Shown: in pieces, positions 1 to 4,781 of the stretch
Layout of the letters: each line of letters begins with the position of its first letter
Position numbering within the stretch: the first letter of the stretch is position 1
Origin: Phenylobacterium sp.
GTDB taxonomy: Bacteria; Pseudomonadota; Alphaproteobacteria; Caulobacterales; Caulobacteraceae
Assembly: GCA_028291285.1 (NCBI GenBank)
Contig: JAQGIJ010000317.1
Location: 1-10,012, forward strand
Length of the DNA stretch: 10,012 nt
Reading direction: 5' to 3'
Made by a program: the position numbers and the translations under genes
The notes under the pieces: generated by a model
What the model saw: the letters and a program-made list of their open reading frames with translations, nothing else
What the model was told of the DNA's origin: nothing
The model's database searches: none

Positions 1-573
1 GGAGGTGATCGCCTCGACGTTCAGGATCCGCCCGGACATGCCAGAGGCCTTGTCGGTGAGGATGTCGATCCGGGTGGCCGCAACCGCCGCGCCGGTGATG
101 GCGGCGAAGATGATGGTCTGGAAGCCCTGGGACGCGGTCATGCCCGTGGGGACGTTTTTCGCCATCCGGATCCGCTTCTTGAACAGCACCGTCTTGCCGC
201 CCAGTTCGGCGCAGGTGTCCCAGGCCGCCAGGTTGGCGTCATTCTCCCCCTCTCGGGAGATGTGCGCGACATAGGTGCGGCCGCCGCTGGCTCCGACCTC
301 GAAATAGCAACCGCTGTAGGGCCCCGACGCGGCCCAGGAGGCCGCCCCATCCATGAAGCCGTAGATGTTGCGCCGGGCGAGATAGGGCACCCAGATCCCG
401 GGCCCGCCGTCCGCAATCTTGAGCTCGAGCGTCTTGCCGCCGGTCACCTCGCCGGCGACCCGGAATGAGGCCGGCTGATTGATCACGGCCGCGCCGGCGG
501 GCGCGAGCAAGCTGGCCTCGTCCATCTTTATGAGGCCGTTGTACTTCAGCGTCATCAGGTCGGCATATTTCAT
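1..573 (-). CDS. Hypothetical protein, partial (C-terminus beyond left edge)
   Basis: An open reading frame enters from the left edge and starts at ATG 573-571; 191 codons lie inside the window without a stop. The start is supported by a purine-rich Shine-Dalgarno stretch (GAGGGAGAGGGGG) six bases upstream. The protein begins MKYADLMTLKYNGLIK, with no signal peptide or clear membrane segment. Middle parts look like a mixed alpha/beta soluble protein: aromatic and Gly-rich around residues 59-93 (GIWVPYLARRNIYGF, then GPYSGCYFEVG), then YVAHISREGENDANLAAWDT at 101-120. Two cysteines (89 and 121) are present. I do not recognise the family and assign no function. Third-position GC is high, as in the neighbouring genes, which supports real coding. 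It points the same way as the transglutaminase gene upstream of it, but the 154-bp gap argues against tight coupling. Confidence 0.72.
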   Translation of the reverse strand, partial: MKYADLMTLKYNGLIKMDEASLLAPAGAAVINQPASFRVAGEVTGGKTLELKIADGGPGIWVPYLARRNIYGFMDGAASWAASGPYSGCYFEVGASGGRTYVAHISREGENDANLAAWDTCAELGGKTVLFKKRIRMAKNVPTGMTASQGFQTIIFAAITGAAVAATRIDILTDKASGMSGRILNVEAITS

Positions 574-683
574 CCGGCGCCCCCTCTCCCTCGCCGCGCC
601 CTCGTGCGCGTCCGCTGGGGCTTAGTCCTAGCAGATCGGGCGCAGCTTCGGCATCCCGGCGACGCAGGTTGCGGCCCGATCCC

Positions 684-703
684 CGCCGCATCCTGTCGCG
701 GCG
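684..703 (-). other. GC-rich inverted repeat between two minus-strand genes
   Basis: CGCCGC (684-689) and GCGGCG (698-703) form a 6-bp stem with an 8-base loop, 25 bases downstream of the transglutaminase stop on the minus strand. No run of T follows on that strand, so it is at best a weak or Rho-assisted end. The rest of the 154-bp gap shows nothing I can name. Confidence 0.25.
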
Positions 704-727
704 ATGGGCCGGGCCGGCCGGCCGAGA

Positions 728-1540
728 TCAGGCCGGGATCGGCGCTTCGACGCTGGTGACCTCGAACTTGGCGAGGTGCGCGGGGCCGAAGGTGTTGGCG
801 ATCGGGACATCGACGGCGTCGCGACCGCGGGCGATCAGCACGCGCGCCATCCGCGGCATGTTGTTGCGCGCATCGAAGGTGTACCAGCGGTCTCCGAGGT
901 AGACCTCGTACCAGGCGCTGAAGTCCATGACCCCCACGACCGGCACGCCGATGTCGCCCATGTAGCCGGTGCAGTAGCGGGCCGGGATGTTCATGCACCG
1001 GCACAGCGCCACCGCCAGGTGGGCGTAGTCGCGGCACACGCCGGTACCTTCCACCCACGCATCGTAGGCGGTCTTGTCGGGGCGAGCGTTGGCGTAGTTG
1101 AAGGCGATGTGGTTGTGCACATAGTCGGTGATCGCCTGCACCCTCGCCCACCCCGGGGGCGTCTTCTCGAACAGTTGCCAGGCCATCTGGCTCAGCCGGT
1201 CCGTCTCGCAATAGCGGCTGCCCAGCAGGAAGAGCAACGTCTCCTCGGGGAGTCCCTCCACCGGGTGCTGCACCGCGTCCGGGGCGTACTCGTCGATGAG
1301 GCCGGGGTCCCTGATGATGAAGTCCGCCGAAAGCGTCAGGCGGCCGGCCGGAGCGAGCACCCGGCTGCAGATGTTGCCGTAGCTGTCGAGGTACTGGCGC
1401 ACGTCGAGCGGCGGCTCGGTCCGTAGCCAGTCAGGGGTCTCCAGGTCATCCCGCCGTGACGGGTGAACGCTGAGTGTCAGCAGCATCGGCACCGGCGCCG
1501 GACAGTCATAGACGATCTCGAAACCCGTCTGGATGCGCAT
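728..1540 (-). CDS. Transglutaminase-like cysteine protease-fold protein (270 aa)
   Basis: A 270-residue member of the bacterial transglutaminase-like superfamily (Transglut_core, COG1305 type). The N-terminal half (about 1-110) resembles the beta-rich domain that precedes the core in this family. The core runs from about 130 to 230. It holds the nucleophile region TGVCRDYAH (Cys169), then CRCMNIPARYCTGYMGDIG, then DFSAWYEVYLGDRWYTFDARNN with Asp223. At the usual catalytic His position (HAW in many members) this protein has Ser208 (SAW), so the Cys-His-Asp triad looks incomplete. No signal peptide is visible, so a cytoplasmic location is likely. I chose ATG 1540 because GAGG lies six bases upstream; a longer reading to 1624 would add an Arg-rich tail with no family likeness. 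The family includes proteases, amidases and true transglutaminases, so the substrate is unknown. Confidence 0.9.
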   Translation of the reverse strand: MRIQTGFEIVYDCPAPVPMLLTLSVHPSRRDDLETPDWLRTEPPLDVRQYLDSYGNICSRVLAPAGRLTLSADFIIRDPGLIDEYAPDAVQHPVEGLPEETLLFLLGSRYCETDRLSQMAWQLFEKTPPGWARVQAITDYVHNHIAFNYANARPDKTAYDAWVEGTGVCRDYAHLAVALCRCMNIPARYCTGYMGDIGVPVVGVMDFSAWYEVYLGDRWYTFDARNNMPRMARVLIARGRDAVDVPIANTFGPAHLAKFEVTSVEAPIPA

Positions 1541-1629
1541 CGACAGCCTCGCACGAGGTGGAGAAGCGGCGCGCCGGGAGCCGCGCCGGCGGCGATAGAT
1601 CCGTCGCCCCAATGACGGCGGCAAGCCAG

Positions 1630-1707
1630 CTATTCCCCTAAGATCACGGCGTCGAATTTGAGGATGCTGCTTTTCAGGCCTGTGACGACGACGTCCGAGA
1701 GGCTCAC
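1630..1707 (-). CDS. Possible 25-codon micro-ORF downstream of the 82-aa gene
   Basis: On the minus strand, GTG 1707-1705 opens a 25-codon frame ending at TAG 1632-1630. The product starts (M/V)SLSDVVVTGLKS and ends LKFDAVILGE. A Shine-Dalgarno-like GAGGG lies seven to eight bases before the GTG. The frame can be extended to TTG 1743, which lies just past the 82-aa gene's TGA. Third codon positions are strongly G/C, as in the real genes here, and the composition (Val, Leu, Ile, Asp, Ser, Lys) is protein-like rather than the Arg/Pro/Ala-rich noise of shadow frames. It could be a small gene translated after the 82-aa gene, or the surviving C-terminus of a lost gene. I do not recognise it. Confidence 0.3.
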   Translation of the reverse strand: MSLSDVVVTGLKSSILKFDAVILGE

Positions 1708-1744
1708 GTCGTTCCCTCGCAGCGCCACCCCGGTACGGATCAAG

Positions 1745-1993
1745 TCAGGCCTCGGTGAACGGGTGCGGCAGCTCGCCGGAGCGGAACAGGATCACCGGGT
1801 TCTCGTCATAGTCACCGAGCTCGGTGTCCGCGGTCGCGGCGAAGGCGACGACGCCCACGCGCAAAGGACCCAGCCGCTCGGCCTTGCGCCGCGCTTCCTC
1901 GGCGGTCTTGCAGCCCACCTGTTGCTCGGCCTTCAGCCCCTTGCCGCGCCCGCGGACGTAGGACTGCACGATATAAACGGTTTCGCTGGCCAT
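1745..1993 (-). CDS. Conserved small hypothetical protein (82 aa)
   Basis: An 82-residue soluble protein with no signal peptide. It starts MASETVYIVQSYVRGRGKGL, continues with an acidic/basic helix (KTAEEARRKAERLG, about 29-42), then a hydrophobic strand GVVAFAATADTELGDYDEN, and ends with PVILFRSGELPHPFTEA. From memory this layout (YIVQ start, Ala-rich helix, GVVAF strand, D-D-PVIL, GELP end) matches a family of small uncharacterised proteins in Caulobacterales and Rhizobiales. No function is known to me. ATG 1993 is preceded by GAAGG at a short spacing of three bases. The gene is divergent from the plus-strand gene at 2191 across a 197-bp gap, and the micro-ORF at 1630-1707 follows on the same strand. 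Codon use matches its neighbours. Confidence 0.8.
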   Translation of the reverse strand: MASETVYIVQSYVRGRGKGLKAEQQVGCKTAEEARRKAERLGPLRVGVVAFAATADTELGDYDENPVILFRSGELPHPFTEA

Positions 1994-2190
1994 AGACCTT
2001 CACGCGCCGGTTCGGGCGCGAGGTCAACCGCAACGGTCAGAGCCGAACCGCGCGCGGACCAGGTCCCGCTGGGGCCAATCGCCGCTAGTCGAGGCTTGCG
2101 CGAGAGCGGGCGTCTCGACGCGACCGGGGCGCGGGCCAAGTGTTCTCCTGCATCGCCAGGGATGTGCGATAGAGAGGACGACCCGCGTGA

Positions 2191-2385
2191 ATGGCGAGTC
2201 GCCGCGAGACGCCGATGAAACCGCCGCCCAAGAGGCTCTCCGACCTCAAGCGCAAGCCCGCTCGGACCGGAACCTACGCGCCGCCGACGCCAAGAGTGTC
2301 GCGCCAGAAAGCCGCCAAGGTGCTCAGCGCCGCCGAGCGCGCCGCCTTCCTGGCCGCGCGCCCTGACCTCAAGCCGAAGTCCTGA
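2191..2385 (+). CDS. Small basic hypothetical protein (64 aa)
   Basis: A 64-codon gene for a very basic, proline-rich protein. The first half (MASRRETPMKPPPKRLSDLKRKPARTG, here described by position 1-27) is dominated by Lys, Arg and Pro. The second half contains a likely helix (VLSAAERAAFLAARPDLK, about 44-61). ATG 2191 has AGAGGA at a rather long spacing of 12 bases. An in-frame ATG at 2215 (MKPPPKRL) is an alternative start with a poorer ribosome site, so the N-terminus is uncertain. The TGA is two bases from the ATG of the next small gene, so the two are almost certainly co-transcribed. The charge suggests nucleic-acid or ribosome contact, but that is only inference; I do not recognise the family. 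Confidence 0.6.
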   Translation: MASRRETPMKPPPKRLSDLKRKPARTGTYAPPTPRVSRQKAAKVLSAAERAAFLAARPDLKPKS

Positions 2386-2387
2386 TC

Positions 2388-2561
2388 ATGGCAGACCCCA
2401 CCGACGACGACCCGGCCGAGACCCCGATCCAACGGGCCTTGCGCCTGAAGAAGGCCGCCCTGGAAGGTAAACCCAAGCCCCCCAGGGGCGGGCGTTTCCA
2501 GCGCGAGCAGGCGGCCGCGGCGCTTTCTTCGTCCAAGTCCAAGCCGCGGATGTCGCGCTAG
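2388..2561 (+). CDS. Small hypothetical protein (57 aa)
   Basis: A 57-residue protein starting MADPTDDDPAETPIQRALRL and ending SSSKSKPRMSR, with an acidic N-terminus (residues 3-11), a short amphipathic helix (about 13-26, IQRALRLKKAALEG), and a basic, flexible tail (28-57). The ATG follows the previous gene's TGA after two bases (TGATCATG), typical of translational coupling. There is no signal peptide or membrane segment. From memory, similar tiny D-rich-start/K-rich-end proteins are common in alphaproteobacteria and unannotated. The gene ends 10 bases before a long inverted repeat (2571-2617). High third-position GC supports coding. Confidence 0.65.
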   Translation: MADPTDDDPAETPIQRALRLKKAALEGKPKPPRGGRFQREQAAAALSSSKSKPRMSR

Positions 2562-2570
2562 TGTGCTGGA

Positions 2571-2617
2571 TCTGAAGTTCGCCTGCACGGGGGTCGTGCG
2601 CCGAAGCGAACTTCGGA
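2571..2617 (+). repeat. Long inverted repeat with competing inner hairpin
   Basis: GAAGTTCGC (2574-2582) is exactly complementary to GCGAACTTC (2606-2614). The stem extends outward to 2571/2617 through one G-T wobble, giving about 12 pairs. Inside it, GCAC (2585-2588) pairs with GTGC (2596-2599). A second, incompatible hairpin uses the right arm: CCGAAG-CGAA-CTTCGG (2601-2616), a 6-bp stem on a CGAA tetraloop. No T run follows, so it is not a classic intrinsic terminator. It lies just after the stop of the 57-aa gene and 279 bases before the cold-shock start. Confidence 0.6.
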
Positions 2618-2791
2618 ATCGGGGCATTAGGCTCCGGTTCGCCTCGCGATGTGCGAGCGCCGATCGTCCGTTATCAGGCGGCGATCGCCGGTCGAGTTTC
2701 TGGAGCAGAAAAGTTTCAGCTGGCTTCAGAGCTCGAAGTATGAAAGTATCTTGTTATCGACTTGCGCTTAGGCTTCGGTTGCTCTCCTCGC

Positions 2792-2848
2792 TTGATCTCT
2801 GGATCGAGCTCCGGGCCTACCAAAAACCTCTCCGACAATTTGATCTCT
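2792..2848 (+). repeat. Two direct copies of TTGATCTCT, complementary to the csp ribosome site
   Basis: TTGATCTCT occurs at 2792-2800 and again at 2840-2848. In each, ATCTCT is the exact complement of AGAGAT at 2884-2889, the Shine-Dalgarno region of the cold-shock gene. In the RNA either copy could mask the ribosome site. The function is inferred from complementarity only. Confidence 0.45.
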
Positions 2849-2883
2849 CGCCTCATCCGAGGCGCGCGAGCACTCTTACCTAA

Positions 2884-2895
2884 AGAGATAATCTC
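2884..2895 (+). promoter_or_regulatory. Shine-Dalgarno in a 4-bp hairpin abutting the csp start
   Basis: AGAGAT (2884-2889) is the best ribosome site for the ATG at 2896. GAGA (2885-2888) can fold onto TCTC (2892-2895) around a TAA loop, ending directly at the start codon. Such a weak stem would open easily, and it competes with the two upstream ATCTCT copies for the same bases. Confidence 0.45.
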
Positions 2896-3105
2896 ATGAC
2901 TACCGGCACCGTGAAGTGGTTCAACCCGACCAAGGGCTTCGGCTTCATCCAACCCGACGACGGCGGCGCGGACGTTTTCGTCCACGTCTCGGCGGTCGAG
3001 CGCTCGAGCCTCGGCTCGCTCCACGAAGGCCAGAAGCTCAGCTTCGAGCTGGAGCGCGACCAGCGCAGCGGCAAGATGTCCGCTGGCCAGCTGCAAGCGG
3101 CCTAA
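2896..3105 (+). CDS. CspA-family cold-shock protein (69 aa)
   Basis: A single cold-shock domain of 69 residues, the standard size for a CspA-type RNA chaperone that binds single-stranded RNA and DNA and melts secondary structure. It starts [23 protein letters not shown]1 is K13-GFGFI18 and RNP2 is VFVHV (27-31); aromatic residues Trp8, Phe15, Phe17, Phe28 and His30 are in the usual binding positions. The tail ([15 protein letters not shown], then [11 protein letters not shown]) completes the beta-barrel and is typical of alphaproteobacterial members. The leader upstream is long and can fold over the ribosome site, and a strong terminator follows 38 bases after the stop. Several paralogues usually exist per genome, so I give no specific gene symbol. 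The family call is very secure. Confidence 0.97.
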   Translation: MTTGTVKWFNPTKGFGFIQPDDGGADVFVHVSAVERSSLGSLHEGQKLSFELERDQRSGKMSAGQLQAA

Positions 3106-3112
3106 GGCGCAT

Positions 3113-3131
3113 CCTGTCGGCTTGCCGACGG
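3113..3131 (+). other. Small hairpin after the csp stop codon
   Basis: GTCGGC (3116-3121) and GCCGAC (3124-3129) are exact complements separated by TT, so the real loop would be C-TT-G; flanking CC/GG pairs extend the stem to about 3113-3131. It stands just before the intrinsic terminator and may protect the mRNA 3' end. Confidence 0.4.
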
Positions 3132-3143
3132 GATCAGGGAAAG

Positions 3144-3172
3144 GGCGGCCGGCCTGAGCCGGCCGCCTTTTT
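3144..3172 (+). terminator. Strong intrinsic terminator after csp
   Basis: GGCGGCCGGC (3144-3153), loop CTGA (3154-3157), GCCGGCCGCC (3158-3167), then TTTTT (3168-3172). The stem is ten perfect G/C pairs with a tetraloop and an immediate T run, the textbook form of a Rho-independent terminator. It ends 16 bases before the next start codon (3189), so any transcript from csp into the following genes must read through it. Confidence 0.88.
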
Positions 3173-3188
3173 CACGCGCTGATTGACC

Positions 3189-3383
3189 ATGACCCTGTCC
3201 ACCATCGAACGCGCCTTCTCCCTGGCTCGCACAGGCAGATACGCCACCATGGCCCAGCTCCAACTTCAGCTGAAGGAAGATGGCTGCCGCGCCGTCGAGT
3301 CGCTGCTGTCGCCGCGGTCCATCAAAGATCACCTGGTCGCCATCTGCGCAGCGTCGTCAAAGGCGACGCGGGCGGAAGGCTGA
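3189..3383 (+). CDS. Conserved small hypothetical protein (64 aa), IERAF-type
   Basis: A 64-residue protein starting MTLSTIERAFSLARTGRYAT, followed by MAQLQLQLKEDG (21-32), a SLLSPRSIKDHL helix (38-49) and a Cys (53). From memory this is a widespread uncharacterised alphaproteobacterial family with the pattern IERAF-LARSG-(A/S)-(L/I)-LK-EG-..L.G.SI...L, which reads like a small helical fold similar to short DNA-binding or adaptor domains. No function is known to me. ATG 3189 fits the family's N-terminus, although no Shine-Dalgarno is visible before it; an upstream TTG at 3183 and an internal ATG at 3249 are less likely starts. It begins just after the csp terminator and is followed after 15 bases by the DUF6481 gene, probably in one operon. 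Confidence 0.75.
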   Translation: MTLSTIERAFSLARTGRYATMAQLQLQLKEDGCRAVESLLSPRSIKDHLVAICAASSKATRAEG

Positions 3384-3398
3384 TCGCCGAAAGCGATA

Positions 3399-3758
3399 AT
3401 GAACGACAAGCTCAAGACCGGCTTCGCCGACCGGCTGAAGACGGCTGCAGCCGCCAAGCAGGCGCTGCTCGACAAGCTGCGCCCCAGGCCCACGCAGATC
3501 GATCCGCAACATGCCGAGCGCGCCGACCTCCGGGCGGCCGAACTGGGCGTCGTGCGTGAGGAACGCACAGCAGCCAAGGCCGCCAAGCGGCAAGCTGCCG
3601 CCGATGCGGAAATCGAGGTTCAACGCGCCCAGGCCGCTGCCGAACAGGCTGCGCTTGACGCCAAACGCGGTGAACGCAAGGAGCGCAAGGCGCTGTCCGC
3701 GGCTGAGGCCAAGACCAAGCGCGATGCGAAGTACGCCGCCCGTAAGGCGCGGAAGTAG
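3399..3758 (+). CDS. DUF6481 family protein (119 aa)
   Basis: A 119-residue, highly charged helical protein. Residues 1-30 (MNDKLKTGFADRLKTAAAAK onward, then LLDKLRPRP) form a first helix. From about 38 to 119 it is a nearly continuous Ala/Lys/Arg/Glu-rich helix or coiled coil, ending RDAKYAARKARK. This composition and the terminal YAARKARK pattern match what I recall of DUF6481, a family of unknown function common in alphaproteobacteria. No signal peptide or membrane segment is present; net charge is strongly positive, so RNA, DNA or ribosome contact is possible but unproven. It lies between the IERAF-type gene and another small Lys/Ala-rich gene. The ribosome site is weak (GAAAGCG). Confidence 0.8.
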   Translation: MNDKLKTGFADRLKTAAAAKQALLDKLRPRPTQIDPQHAERADLRAAELGVVREERTAAKAAKRQAAADAEIEVQRAQAAAEQAALDAKRGERKERKALSAAEAKTKRDAKYAARKARK

Positions 3759-3780
3759 AGTCCAGACGGAAGGAGAAGCT

Positions 3781-3936
3781 ATGGCTCGTAAGCCGAACTA
3801 CCAGTTCGAGCGGATGGAACGCGACCGCGCCAAGGCCGCCAAGGTGGCCGAAAAGGCCGCGGCCAAACAACGTGAGCGCGAACAGGCCGCAGCCGCCGAA
3901 CATCCAGGCGTCCCGTCGACGGAGGCGGAGGACTGA
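3781..3936 (+). CDS. Small charged protein, MARKPNY-type (51 aa)
   Basis: A 51-residue gene with a clear ribosome site, AAGGAG five bases before ATG 3781. It begins MARKPNYQFERMERDRAKAA, followed by a Lys/Ala/Glu helix (about 15-40) and a short acidic tail (HPGVPSTEAED). From memory, tiny proteins with the start MARKP(N/D)Y.FER..RD..KA are common in Caulobacterales and Sphingomonadales and remain uncharacterised. The TGA is two bases before the ATG of the next gene, so the pair is co-translated. Its composition resembles a shortened version of the preceding DUF6481 protein, suggesting a related role in the same process. No catalytic motif is present. Confidence 0.78.
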   Translation: MARKPNYQFERMERDRAKAAKVAEKAAAKQREREQAAAAEHPGVPSTEAED

Positions 3937-3938
3937 CC

Positions 3939-4199
3939 ATGCAAGTCGGCGTCAGTTACAACCACCAGACGGTCATCCTGGATGGAGAGAGCTTCTCCGA
4001 CTGCGAATTCGCAGCTTGCCGCCTGGTCTATTCCGGCGGGAAAGCGCCCCAGCTCGAGGGCTGTCGCTTCGACGAATGCGAATGGAAGTTCGAGGAGGCT
4101 GCGGCGCAGACCCTGTCCTACCTGAAGCTGATGTGGAGCGTCGGCGCCAAGTCCGCGGTTCAAGCGACCATCAAAGAGATCACCGTCGCAGGACGCTGA
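3939..4199 (+). CDS. Hypothetical protein with Cys-rich beta repeats (86 aa)
   Basis: An 86-residue soluble protein. Residues 8-52 show a loose repeat of the type F-x-D-C-x-F with C-x-L-V: NHQTVILDGESFSDCEFAAC, then RLVYSGG, LEGCRFDECEWKFEE. This resembles a short pentapeptide-repeat-like beta segment. The rest (53-86) is a helix with a hydrophobic core (TLSYLKLMWSVGAKSAV). Four cysteines (22, 27, 42, 47) are evenly placed. The ATG is preceded by GGAGGCGGAGG and overlaps the previous gene's translation zone (two-base gap). I do not recognise a named family and give no function. It is the last gene of the small-protein cluster; a weak hairpin follows. Confidence 0.72.
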   Translation: MQVGVSYNHQTVILDGESFSDCEFAACRLVYSGGKAPQLEGCRFDECEWKFEEAAAQTLSYLKLMWSVGAKSAVQATIKEITVAGR

Positions 4200-4200
4200 T

Positions 4201-4223
4201 CGCCGGTCGCGCTCGCACCGGCG
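4201..4223 (+). terminator. Weak terminator-like hairpin after the small-gene cluster
   Basis: CGCCGGT (4201-4207) pairs with ACCGGCG (4217-4223) around a 9-base loop, directly after the stop at 4199. Only a broken T-rich stretch follows (CTTGTTTCC, 4227-4235), so intrinsic termination would be inefficient. Confidence 0.35.
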
Positions 4224-4355
4224 CCGCTTGTTTCCTGACCTTCCGACGGTCCGCTAGGAGTGCAAAGCCTGCCCGTGGGCGGGCCGGGGGTCGAGGCCCT
4301 ATCCATCCGTTCCAATGTGATTGAGCTGGCGACCTCTCGGCCGTAGAAGGCGGGC

Positions 4356-4739
4356 GTGAACGGTCGACGGGCACACATCTGGTCCAGCTACGCGGCGTCG
4401 CTTCTCGCCGTTGCGCTGCTCGTCATGGCCGGCGTTCGCTCGACCGTCATGCAAGACGCCGAGGCCGCCCCCGCCGCCGCCATGTCGGTTTGCGGGGACA
4501 TGAGCAGCATGTCCGGCCCAATGCACGGCGAGCATGGGAAAGGCGGCGCGCCTCACGAGACATGCGCCTTCTGCTCGGCCGCGGCCCACGCCCCGATCTG
4601 CGGGACGGTTGCGCCGATCGTCGCGCCGATGACCGTGCGCTACATCGCCTGGCGCGCTCACCGCCCGCTGGGTCCGCGCGGGCCGCCCGCGGTGAACGCC
4701 CGCGCCCGCGGCCCCCCGGCCGCCCGCCTGACTGCCTGA
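4356..4739 (+). CDS. DUF2946-family exported leader protein, likely CruR/CutF-like copper-sensing uORF (127 aa)
   Basis: A 127-residue protein starting at GTG 4356 with GAAGG six bases upstream. Residues 9-28 (WSSYAASLLAVALLVMAGVR) form a signal peptide or membrane anchor. A Met/His-rich stretch follows (about 43-67, including DMSSMSGPMHGEHG), then the CAFC motif (Cys70, Cys73) with His67 and His78, the DUF2946 signature. The tail contains RGPP twice (108-111 and 118-121) and stops six residues later. In Bordetella pertussis, the DUF2946 protein CruR heads a TonB-receptor operon; copper sensed by its CxxC relieves arrest at a C-terminal RAPP motif and lets Rho terminate the transcript. Rhodobacter capsulatus CutF uses a similar proline-rich stall. 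The RGPP pair here fits that role by inference. The protein may act only as a nascent chain. Confidence 0.85.
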   Translation: MNGRRAHIWSSYAASLLAVALLVMAGVRSTVMQDAEAAPAAAMSVCGDMSSMSGPMHGEHGKGGAPHETCAFCSAAAHAPICGTVAPIVAPMTVRYIAWRAHRPLGPRGPPAVNARARGPPAARLTA

Positions 4740-4744
4740 ACCCC
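4695..4744 (+). promoter_or_regulatory. C-rich, G-poor tract, candidate Rho loading site
   Basis: In these 50 bases I count 29 C, 13 G, 5 A and 3 T, an unusual C over G bias for this window. The tract spans the last RGPP codons (4707-4718) and the stop of the DUF2946 gene. A ribosome stalled on those codons would cover it, and a released ribosome would expose it. Rho use is inferred from the CruR precedent. Confidence 0.45.
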
Positions 4745-4769
4745 GGCGCGGCTGGATCGCGCCGATTTT
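4744..4769 (+). terminator. Hairpin with short T run between leader and receptor genes
   Basis: CGGCGCG (4744-4750) pairs with CGCGCCG (4758-4764) around a 7-base loop, followed by ATTTT (4765-4769). It begins five bases after the leader stop codon. It could serve as an intrinsic attenuator, or as a pause site for Rho, before the receptor gene. The T run is short, so strength is uncertain. Confidence 0.5.
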
Positions 4770-4781
4770 CACGTCAGCGGC

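Larger units (their letters stand above)
2562..2895 (+). promoter_or_regulatory. Gene-free leader region of the cold-shock gene
   Basis: This 334-bp stretch holds no convincing gene. Its left part (2571-2690) is GC-rich and dense in inverted repeats: the 2571-2617 structure, CTCGC-GATGT-GCGAG at 2643-2657, and the palindrome GGCGATCGCC near 2681-2690. Its right part (2690-2895) is clearly poorer in GC than the rest of the window, as expected for a promoter and long untranslated leader. CGCCTC-ATCC-GAGGCG (2849-2864) forms a tight tetraloop hairpin. Long structured leaders are known for cspA-type genes, where they control stability and translation at low temperature. I could not pick a convincing -35/-10 pair, so the transcription start is undefined. 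Confidence 0.55.

Noticed and set aside
627..653. Minus-strand 8-codon frame MPKLRPIC
   Set aside because: Too short, no ribosome site, and no conservation evidence available.
704..1426. Open frame of 240 codons on the plus strand opposite the transglutaminase gene
   Set aside because: No recognisable domain, Val/Arg/His-rich antisense composition; the minus-strand frame has the family motifs.
1658..2218. Open frame of 186 codons on the plus strand opposite the 82-aa gene
   Set aside because: It has no family likeness, crosses the divergent gap, and overlaps the better-supported 82-aa gene on the other strand.
2615..2639. GGAAT-N16-GGTT, resembling the alphaproteobacterial EcfG stress promoter (GGAAC-N16/17-CGTT)
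   Set aside because: Two mismatches, and it overlaps the inverted repeat and lies about 257 bases before the csp start; too weak to call.
2681..2690. Palindrome GGCGATCGCC as a protein-binding site
   Set aside because: A 10-bp GC palindrome with a common GATC core is expected by chance in such DNA; noted only as part of the structured leader.
2747..2780. Possible sigma-70 boxes (TATCTT, TTGTTA) in the AT-richer csp leader
   Set aside because: No pair has acceptable sequence and 16-18 bp spacing.
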